Assembly: GCA_947579605.1 (NCBI GenBank)
Contig: OX388322.1
Coordinates: 11,718,001-11,782,000, forward strand
Source: Athripsodes cinereus
Taxonomy: Eukaryota > Arthropoda > Insecta > Trichoptera > Leptoceridae
Direction: 5' to 3'
Length of the DNA stretch: 64,000 bases
Part shown: positions 39,601-51,600 of the stretch, piece by piece
Position numbering within the stretch: position 1 is the stretch's first letter
How the letters are laid out: each line of letters begins with the position of its first letter
Position numbers and translations under genes: made by a program
The notes under the pieces: model-generated
Told to the model about the DNA's origin: nothing
Databases searched by the model: none
The model's input: the letters and a program-made list of their open reading frames with translations, nothing else

Positions 39601-42600
39601 TATGTTACGTTGTTCTGTCCAGAGGTAAAGGAAGTACATACGAGTTACTTTCAAGCATGATTGATCTTACACAGAAGGAAGACGGGCTGCGAACCAGATA
39701 TCTACCTCACTCAGTATAGAAGCCATACACAAGACTTACAATGTGACTAAACATACTGACAACAAAGTTCAAAGTTGTTTTTCTACAAAATGATGTCCAT
39801 TCTTTGGGACATCCGACATATTAGTAAAAAAAAAAAAGATTTTTATGGAGGATGCTTGATTCAAAGGGTAAGCTACTGCAATGTAATTATGTCCGGACGT
39901 CAATCTCCGTTATTTTTTGTTGCAAGAACTACATACATACTAGATATTTTGGTCTCATCATTTTATTATTCCGTGGAATACCCGGTGAGTAATTAGTCTC
40001 CTACCCTTTTCCATTAGTTTTCGAGTGTCCTGTAAAAGGCAGGTGTTCGAAAAAATAAAGGTTTTTTAGATCTTAAATTCAGTGATGAGGCTTGCCACCC
40101 ATCTTAAATGTCTTAATTTTGATTGGCACGGAGAGGACGGTTTGCATGTCTATCACGTTTAGCTGGTCTGCCATGAAATAGGCGTGATGGTGTAGTAAAC
40201 ACCAGCAATCATCGGCTAATTTACCTTTCTTTTGTATATATTTACGTAGGTAGGTAGGTACTTGTCGTAATAATATTTTAGTTTAATAATTATTTGGTTC
40301 GAAAAATAGCTTTACTGAGATACTGAGTAGGTACCACTTTATATGATTATTTAATAAGATATGAAATACCTAGGTACCTACTAAATTAATGTTATATGAA
40401 ACATTATACGTGAAGGGTAGCATTTGAGAATTAATAAAGAAGAATGGCACCTTTATTGTAGGAAATTTTATCGACTGTTTGATAATTGATGATAATTAGG
40501 TATACCTATTGCTTGATTAATAATATTATTGCTTGATGTTCGCGCTTTGCTTAGTTTCAAAATAATTAATTCAGTTCACCGAATTAGAAAATAATCTTAC
40601 TGATTTAAATATGTACCTACCTACCTAATTGGAAGATTTTGCATTAAATATACCTACTTTAGTTTCTCTGAAATCGTAATCGTAAGAGCGGGGAGATGAG
40701 AAAGATAAAGATGGTTGTTCAGATCGGACGGAAAACTGTGTCCTTTTTAATTAACAAATGTTTCTTTCCAAGAATCTCACATATTCTAACTATACCTTGC
40801 GGCATATCCCACAGGTGGATTAGCTAGTGGAACTCCGCTTGTTAAAATATGTATCTATTCACTGTAAGTATATAATAAGACTAGCTGACCCGGTAAACGT
40901 TGTTTTGCCATATACATTATTTCTAGATTACCAATATCGTTATTAAAAAAAGGGGTTGATGGTAGAAGTGTGAAAATTTAGGCCTGTATGTATTTTTTAA
41001 TGCCTCACCATAAAAAAATAGTCCAAAAAATAAAATAAAAAATTCGGGGTCCATCCTTAACTTTTCGGGGTATGAAAAATAGATGTTGGCTGATTCTCAG
41101 ACCTACCCGATAAGCACACAAAATGTTATCAAAATCGGTCCAGCCGTTTTGGAGGAGTATGATAACAAACACCGTGACACGAGAATTTATATATTAGATA
41201 TATACAGAATGGGTGGCGTGCCTGATAGTAACTAATCTTACTTACTCACACAATTAGCCTGTTTTTGTGAGTGTGAGTAAAACGTGCCTACAAATGTAAC
41301 TTTTTTCTTATTTTTTTTGTAAATAGGGTTTTATAATGTAGAAGTCGTTTAAGTACAGGTAGCACACGTGTCAAACATTATTCAAACCCACGAACTCATC
41401 AAACCTCAACATCCTGTATATGCAAACTATTAGATTGTATCACCATGTAGATAGATAAATATTATTATACTTGTATTATGTTGGTAATTATTGATTTTGG
41501 TTTACCTGTCAGCTTCTATTGCAGGTAGATGTAATATGTCAATACATATTATTATGGTAGATTAAAGGTTTCCAACTTTAAAAAGTAATGTTATATGTAG
41601 TAAATTATGATATCTTACAAAATATCTAATCACATTATAAAGGATGCTATATATTTTACGTATATTATTTCCGTTTTTATAAATGTTATACCCCCCGTGT
41701 TTCACAAAGAATATTCTACAATATAATATACTACACATTATCTCTGTTCATTAATTTCCTCGGTGCTAAGGGTTGTGCGGGTGTTGCGATCTCCACATTA
41801 TTTATTATTTTTGTCACTTTATATCTATATCATCAAGGTATATCTATATATCTCATAATTGGTATAACCAGAAGACTGACTGTACGGGTAAGGGAGGGTA
41901 CAACCCTTAATGTACGTATGTAATTAATACAGGTCATCCTCTTCGTACCATAAAATTAACATTAAGATAATTGAAAAAAACACAATATGTAGTTAACTTC
42001 CAAATGACTTTATTAACTTCGCGTACTAGTATTCGGAGACTCTCGTCTCCATCATCAGGCGATTAGTAAAAAGATGATGGAGACGAGAGTCTCTGAATAC
42101 TAGTACGCGAAGTTAATAAAGTCATTTGGAAGTTAACTACATATTGTGTTTTTTTCAATTATCTTGAAATGGACTTCCAACAAGTACCTTCGGTCAACAA
42201 CATTAATGTTTTAACATTAAGAATGGGTGACAAATCTAATTGCCGAGTTGAAGACTACAGGACACTCGAAAATTTGCGGGAAATATGTGATGAGAGACCT
42301 ATTCTAAGGGCTCCACGAATCGGTCCGATGATTTATGAATATTTTTGGGTTAGTTGGAAGAGATCGCGCCTTTGCGAAAAACTTGCCCTCTGTATATTAA
42401 TAGTACCTATTTAATTTGAATATATACCTTCTATGAAATTGTTTGTTATCAATGTAGAGTAAAGAATGAATAAATAAATAAATATTTAAAAAAAAAAATT
42501 CTCTAGGGCAGTAACTCACAAAGAAAAATTAAAAAATAATGGTCTGATGTAAAAATACCTGCTATTATTTCTTCTATTGCCAATGATTGTAGCGAATGAT

Positions 42601-45600
42601 TGTAAAGAGAAACCAACATATAAAAAAAAAACAATTTGTACTGAACCTAAGTGGTGAATAAATATTTTTTGCAAATAAAATTGTCTTGTATTAAATACAC
42701 TCAAAGAATGAATTATTGAACGCAGCAATTCAGTTAAGATAATTAATACAAGCCGAAGCCATACAAAAAATGAAGTAAAGTACTTAAATAATTGACCCTC
42801 TCCAATTGACCAATTGATATATGTATATTTTTAAAATATTTATTTATATACACAATAGCACATAATTATTACATTAGTACCTTAAATCATAGTAACAAAA
42901 AAATAAGGCCAAAATATTGACTATATACCTATTCCATTCAGAATTGTATTTGTCGAAGTTATGGGACAAAATTTTTCAGAAATGAAAATGATATAATCCA
43001 CACACAGTATTCATATTACAATACCTAAATGAGGTGCATTTATTTCCCGGACTTGTTCTCAAGTAGAGATCTACATTAAGTCTCAAGTATCATTCATAAT
43101 AATAACATGATGTATAAAATCATAAGAATAACACACCTCATACAATATCATATAAGAATTATATTAATATGCATTCTTAAAGTCCAGTTTACACTAACCA
43201 AGTACCCATGGAATAATTAGTGTGCTTTGATGAAACGTTTCGAGTGAATTCAAAAAGGGAATAGGACGGAACTCTATTCATTCTTTGATTGGATAAGAAC
43301 GTCTAAGTTCAAAAGAATTTACTTAGAACGTTTCTTAAAATCACACTTGGTTCAAATGTACTTGTATAGAGTGTAAACCGGGATTTATACCCGCATGATG
43401 TTTCTCTACTTGTATCGGAGTAGCTCAGTGAAAGTCTTGGCCGTTCTCATGGTATTGAGTTTCGTATCCTGCTGCCTACTTGATAATATTGGTTAGTGGT
43501 TAAAGTAAAATATTTCATTACACCTATTCTGATCTTATCATTTTGTAACTTTGCAATGAATTTAATTATTTTTATTTTTTTATTAAATATCAAACATACC
43601 TGCAAACTCAATTTACTCTATGAAAACTTTAAAAGGTAAGCATTTTATACGAAGTAAATTTTATAACTTCTTTTAGGAGAAAACAGGAATGGTGTGATCG
43701 GTGTGCCGACGATTGCGAATGTTAAGTGATTTTCACTCACTGCGCTTTTCTCTACCCGAATAAGTGAAAAAATGGCCAGATAAACAAGTTATGTTTTCAA
43801 ACGCCTTCCAAACAACTATTACTCTCGTGGGAATATATTGATGATGCCCGGTATTGTTTCTTTTTTTTGTTTTTCTATTCAAATTGTAGCTCCACTATAG
43901 CTCCAATATATCAATTTAGCAATAAACGTCTTTCATCACATTGTGATATTTATGTTAGTTATCTACTTGTTAGTGTGTAGGTATATGTATAAACCCAAAT
44001 ACAGCCTCATACACCTTTCACAGTAAGCTAAAAGTTTGTGTCGCGATAGGGAAGTTTGCCGGCACCTTGGATCGAACTGCGCACCTCTTGTTCATGAGGC
44101 CGAGATTCTACCTCCAGGCAACCGACGAACTCGACGAATTTCAATTTAAATTTCTTTAGATTTTGAAATTTATAAATTGAAAACACCATTGTTTGTCCTT
44201 AAGGTTCTAAAAACATGCTACCTATACACATATTTCCAAATGAAGTTCCATTTTGATGTATCCAGAAAGCTCTTTTTGTGGAGAGAGTGTATAACTTCTG
44301 AGATTTCCTTCAAAAAATAAAAAAAAATTCATCCAAAAAATGGAATAGGACTTGTGTTATGATTGCGTAGAAGGTCAACAACGGGACCCGAATTCAGGAA
44401 AGTTTGAAAGTTTAAAACAATACAACCACAGGTTAAAGACCATCTGGGTGGACTCGCGTGATGTATCAAATATATAGCCCTTTCTGTGTTGTGTTGGAAA
44501 AGTAAAACATTCAGAATAGGCGCAACATGCTTTATCACTGAATTTAATTTGTCAAAGATGACAAACCATAAAAAAGTAAACATATTGAATTATATACAAT
44601 CTTGAAATATATTTTAGTTAAACAAGTCTGTTGACTTTAATTATGTATGTGACGATTAAGTAACAACATTCTTTGTGTTTATGGTATCGAAATAATACAT
44701 TTTCTCAGGCCATGGGAAGCCATCTCTCGGATAGCATGAGGCACACGGAGCACAGCCATTACATTACGTCCGTGAGAAGTCTTGTCAAAATGGCGGCGCA
44801 ACACTATTGTCTTTTGCATTTTTTACATTTTCCCACATTAATATTATTATTATATACATCTTGATTGTCTGACAATTTTATATCGTTTGACTCAGCGCCA
44901 GTCAAAAAATACAGAAAATGCACCAAATTAGAAGAGCATTTATCTACATACTATAGGTAGTATTCGTCGAAAATTTTCCATTTACTTCATTTGAATACTT
45001 TCATTTCTCAAAGAGTAGGCAAACACTTAATTTAATTCTTCCATAGGTAGGTATGTTTTATTTTTAAATATATGGCAATCTAAATAGATAATTAGTAAAC
45101 ACAACAAATAAGTAGTTTATCAGCCCGTGAACCATTTTGCACATCTTGTATTTGTGGTCCCTAGACTCTAGAGTACGGGTAGCACAAAGCACAAGGTGTC
45201 AAAAATGATGCTTCATAGATTTAGGGTTAAAGGGTAAAAAAAATACATAATATGATCGATTGATCTACAAATTATAAAAAAATCTATAAATTATCCGGGA
45301 ACAGAATCCGAGGCAATGTGACTGAAAAGTTACCTGATAATTGTTTGCCTCATTGAGGCTGATATAAAAGTCGTTACGATTGATAATAGCAAAGGTTTAT
45401 AATGTTGTATTATAATATTATTGCTATGATACAATATAGAGTCAAATAATGTATCTCTAGACATTTTCTTATAGGTATACTAGTAGAATAATTATTACAA
45501 GAACACAACATAACATAGGTACTTAGGTATAGATACTTGTGTTTAGTAGTTCAAATCTCAGTATGATTTATATAAAGATAATGGGATATTAAATACAGTT

Positions 45601-48600
45601 TATATAGAAATATCTTTTTTAATATCTTTGAGATAGTTTTTATTTTGTTATGACCTTTCATTAATATCAGCTATATAGTGAAAATAGCAATTAAAATTGT
45701 GAATATCTTCATTACATTTTCTTCGAAAGAAAGTATTGAGGTTATTATGCTAAAAATAAAATTAATAATTACCTGAGTGTATTTTACTAAAAAATAAGCA
45801 AAAGTTCATTTGTGAGTGAAAACACAACTTTCGTTAATATTTTTGACCCCTGTGTTTCTTAATCAAGCTTTTTTTACATCTTAAAATAAATATTTTATTT
45901 CTATACAAATATGGGGTCCGGCAAATCGATATCACTTATCACTATGAACTGGCCAAAAATGCACGCATAACGATCGCGCAGTAGCGGTAACGCAGTGTTT
46001 TTGACCATAGTCCCTTCGTCCGTCGTATGATCAAGATCAAGACTAGATTAAGATCGTGTTTAGATTTTGTCAAGGGTAACCCTGCTGGGTGGGTATAAGT
46101 ATTTACCACATAATCTATAGGCATTTGTTATTTCATTTCATATCATCCTTGGTGAAGTAAATTCAAAATATTTCTTTCAAGAACAGCATGTAAACAAATG
46201 CAGACTGTGCGGGGTGATTATAATTTTAGGTTTTGCTATAGAGTTTAGTTGCTATCGAAATGTCAAGGAAAGTTTGAGAATGAAATAAATTTTATGTTGA
46301 AATCGTTTAGGTATAATAAGAAAGGCAATTTAACTTCTTAGTCAACGGACTGATTGCATTTAATGAATATATTTTTATCTATTATATTTTTATATTCAGG
46401 GTAGTAGTTCAGGTATATGTCAAGTAGGTATATATTCAGGATGGTTAGTACCTACCTATACTTAATAGTTGATTGAAGATAATGTAGGGACGTATCTACG
46501 AGAATCTTATTTCTACCATTCCATTCACTTAAGATAACCTATAAGGTAAAGAGAAAAAAATCATTCCATTCATTCATCGCCCTCAACGCTCCTCTCGGGA
46601 GCACAGTGCAGAAACCAGCTCCCTCCATTCAGAGCGTCTCTGCGCTAATTGCGTCACCCCTTACCACGACATTCCGGGACGCCCGGGCCGACGGAACCCT
46701 TGCGGACGGAAGAACAGTACCTAGTGCTCTTTTTTCACAAAGAGAAGAAATTACGTGCATCTAACAGAATCTAAATAATAATAAATTATGGTGTTATTTT
46801 TAAAAAGGGATTAATTAATTAATTGAGAAATTATTTATCACGATCTTTATCGACAAACTGTATATTCAAAGAAAATGGGTTATAAGGTATGTACATGTCC
46901 GATACTACATACATTTCATTTACGTCATTGAAACAGTTTTCTATGCGAAATTGTACAATGAAAATATCAGTAATAATTTAGATAAATCAAATAAATAACA
47001 GACAAATAATTTAGATAAATCAAATAAATAACAGACAAATAATTTAGATAAATCAAATAAATAACAGACAAATAATTTAGATAAATCAAATAAATACGGT
47101 GAGGCGTAGGTACTGCAATTTATTTTTAATACGAAGATTTATACATCAGACGATAATAACTAACTTATTAAATTATACCTATATTATTTATTATTACTCT
47201 ATTTCGTAAAAATGAATTGACATTCAATATTCTATTTATTATAAGAATCCAACTATTATTAATTAGATTTTATCACACGGTACTAAATTTAAAGCAGATC
47301 AATTAGATATAAAAATAAATAAAAATGACGTTTATAGTTTAATGAATTATAGTATTTACCTGTAGCGAACTTAATTATTATTTATGATATTTTTCTCAAG
47401 AGATAAATATTGTTTTTCAATTTACGATATACAGAGTACTAAATCACTCGCAAACGAGTGGATGGCCTTGAGAAAAATAGAATAGAATATACAGAGTACA
47501 CCAGGCTTTAATACACGATTATTAAATTACCTTGTTACCAGAGATAAACTTTTACACCTTAATCTAAAAGGATTAATGATTTTGTTAATAATTAACTTCA
47601 ATTAAACAATAATGCTCATTAGCTCATTACAATTCCACTGACAATATCACTATCTCATTAAAGATAACCGATAGCGTAGATAGATATTACTATTATCCAC
47701 TATACCATTACGGCATTCCCACAAGTGAGGTAGCCAGAGGAGCAACTGCAAGTAATAAACATGCGAATCGTCCTATCCGTGCCAACAAGTGGTATGCCAC
47801 ATCGCAGAATTGTAGATGTTAATTGTTTTGTATGTGAAGTTTTACGAACAGTTTTGCAGGACATTCAAAGTATAGATTACTTATAATCCGTTTTAATTAC
47901 AGTTTCCATGTTCTTATCTTCTTGTGTATTCTGCGTAACTAAGTATGTTGAATTCTCATCATTGTTTTAATTGCAGTAATAATTACCACACTATTTCGTT
48001 GACTTATTATACCGCCACGACACAATTTAACTCTTATCATCTGAATTATTTATAAAGGCCATATTACCTATGTTAAATAATTATTCCTTTATTTACATAT
48101 TTCAATAATATTCTTATTTATGTAAGTTATCAACCGCGCAAATCATGTCATGCTGATGAATTATTATAAATAAAGAAATAAATATCTTTGATATAATGGA
48201 ACAATTAAAATAATTCCTGTTTTCTATTTTGAATATCTATATTTATCAACCAATTGTAATTTAAATGGTAATGAAACATATTAATAGTTAATCTACCCAT
48301 ATTTTTATACAAAATACCCTTTTGAAGGATTCAATGATTAGTATGTTTCTTTACAGCATAATTTTACAAGTACACTTTTCAGCGGCTCTTGTCAGAAATT
48401 GTGAACGTTTTTACATGAATGTCTGAATGATATTTTCTTTTTTTTCAAGCCGGCAGCTGGTGAAAACGAACCCGAATCTTCCGATTGAAAGTCCAAGACA
48501 ACCGAATTTGTTTAGGTATTTTTAAAATATGTTTGTAGGTGCAGAGATATTTGGAGAAGCAAATTCTTGTCAATATTAGAATCTATATAGCGTACCTAGT

Positions 48601-51600
48601 AATGTCTGTTGCATAGTTCAGATACTTCCAATATTCCATTTCGGAGGAACATTCCCTGCTTTATGATTGGACTGAGGTGCTTAGGAATGTATTGATATTG
48701 TGACCTACTGCCTATCAGGTATTGTTTTATATGCCTTATATAATTCGGCTCCTTGCAAAAGAAAAAAATCATTTGGTAATTACCAAAGAGTCTGATAAAG
48801 GTCCGAAATATAATATATGTGAATAAAATAAATAGAAACTGAGTGAAATAAGTACCACTATTAGAAATTATAAAATTTATTTATTTAATTCTAAATAATT
48901 TGTAAGTTACAGAATTGGTTTTACATAATTATTTTGAATAGTAAAATATTATACAACTCAATATATTTTTCATTGTGTTTTTCAAGATACTGCTATATTT
49001 GTGTAGCCACAGATTAAACCATGTGCTAATCTATAACATCCAAAAGTTAGAAAAAAATCAGTACACACCTGCTTAATATTTAATTAACTTCACTTTCGAT
49101 CCTAAATTAATTTGAAATCCATTCTCATGACATTTTTTCTATTTTGTAAATAGCCTAAATAAAGCGTGGATAAGATCGAGCGCTTTGAGACTATTATACG
49201 TCATCGTACATGTTGATATATTATAATAATATAAAGTTTGTTAGCTTTCCTTATATAACAATATCTTAGACGTAGCCTAAATTATTCACAAGCCTAGGCA
49301 AGTTCCTTAGAGATCTAGGGATAATGGACATTATATGAAGTAAATTGAATCAGAATATTATGATACCCACATACAAGTGTAATACACTTCTATGAACAGA
49401 AATCGTTGTGACAAGATTTAGCGAAAATAATTTTTATAGATCGTTTCAGTTTAGACTGTTATTTTTATTGGCTACAATCTTTCATTAGATACTTCTTATA
49501 TTCTTCATTTGATAAATATACATAGGTATGTATAATTTTCAATATATATAGGTAGGATATATTGATTGCTAAGTATTTAATCACTTCTTTTCAGAACAGG
49601 ATAATAGAAATTAAGTAGTCAACAAAAGTGTACGCATTCCATGTATCGAATCACAATGAATATTTTATCCAATTTGATTATCGTCGAAGTGATTTCTCGT
49701 TTTCATTATAATATGATTTAGCAAGTATTTTGTATAGACTAGTATAATTGTAATAATCAAAATGTAATTGAGCCTACTGAGAAATATTATAAGCACAGCT
49801 GAACGTTTAATGAATCGACGTGTTAATTATCTTTCATTAAATTTAATTTTCAAGCTTATACCATTTTTTCAGCTGTAACTTCCGTTAAATTTAGTGACTT
49901 TTTCTGAGGACGTGTCCTCCAGTAAGATTTTCTAAAGAGATGATGATGACAATAAGTGTGATGACATTCATACTTATGGATGGTTTCAATAATCTATCGA
50001 TTACTATCAGTTGAAATCTATTTGTATAAAATATATTATACAATATATTTTGACTGATAGTAATGGATGGACATGTAGATTATTGGATTCGACCGTTAAT
50101 AAGTAACGAAGTTTTTGTCAGCGGATTGATATTTTGTTGAATAAAAGTTCCCAGACATGATCATAAACTTTGTTGATTGTTTATTTACTGTATCTGTACT
50201 AACTACAGATTATGTTGTATGCTCACCTGTAAAAGATATTGTATAATATAGGTAAACATTCCACACAACGCTCTCCTAGCAGTGACGACAATTTCCTGCA
50301 AGTTGATTGGAATACAATTTCACCTCCCAATATTCATCATAATACATACCTACTATTACTATATGTCTATCACCAACAAAATAATAATTCTGTATCGATG
50401 TATTTAGATAATCTGTACTAACATTTGATGAAAATTCAGAGTTAGACAGGTGTCACTGAAAAGACGGACCGCAGATTCTATAGCCTAATAGGTTTGCAAA
50501 ACTTTTTACAATCTATATATACGTAGATGTGATGTAAGTAACTATATTATGGTACCTACCAATAGTGTTTGGTTTACATTTTTTCAATCGCTACCAAACC
50601 TTGATAGGTACCCATTAATTACTAAGATAATATTGTGAAGAATAGTAAGTATTGGGTCCGTGAAAATGACTTAATTACTCATTATCTCCCTCTTTTCGTG
50701 GTTCATCGCACCTGTTTGTCACACTTCTACACTTAGTAGTGTAGGTATTAGCTAATGACTAGACACTTATTGAACATTTAATTAATATCCTGTAGGTAGT
50801 AGACACCTGTATTCAATTATATGATAATCTATTATATATGGTGGTAAAGCCTCGGCTTTTTTAAACAGGTTCAAAGATATTGATGTTTAAACAATATGTA
50901 TGAATATTGTAAGCTGTCGGTTAGCTTGCTGGTGAAAATATAATTTTTGGCCAATTTATCATGCGACATTCACAAAACATTTTTCAGCTAGAATCATAAT
51001 TAACGAAGACCTCTAGGTACTAGATGTAAAAGCGAAAAAAAATGTAGACCCTTTTTTGTTTTTAGTATTCACGGTTTGGTATGTGCGCTCTTGAGATGAA
51101 TGCTCAAATGGCGCAGAATAAGTCATCCGATATACCTACTTAAGTTCATTTATGAATTTGAGTCAATCTCAAACTTTTCCAAATTTCTATTTCCTACCGT
51201 CAATTTTCCACACTGCTGCTATATTTCATAATTTTGTACCCTTTTCTACATTACTGAGATCGTTGAACACGTCTATGATGCTTGGCAAACATGCGATTTT
51301 AGCCCTAAAAATAAGTCGCACGTGAAATGTTCATATAGAGAAGTAGACAGTATAAGCATGTAATGTAATACTTATTACAATATAATTATTAATAAGGCAT
51401 TTTGTATTTAATTAAAACAACCCTTATCATTTTATTACTTCCATACGATTGGGCCACGTGTCTCGTTTCGAATCTACACGTGTAGGTAGTATCTACATGC
51501 CTACATGTTATATTTATAGATTAAATTAATTTATAATTATAAACATCAGGTTGGCATCCGATACTTGAGAAGTTTAATAGGTGCAGGGTGCTCCATAATA

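Noticed and set aside
42169..42414. 81-codon plus-strand protein
   Set aside because: It overlaps a palindrome edge, a reverse fragment of the anonymous repeat and an (AAAT)n-tailed repeat; no coding logic.
46972..47096. CRISPR-like array
   Set aside because: Contiguous 33-bp tandem units without variable spacers, in a eukaryotic intron.
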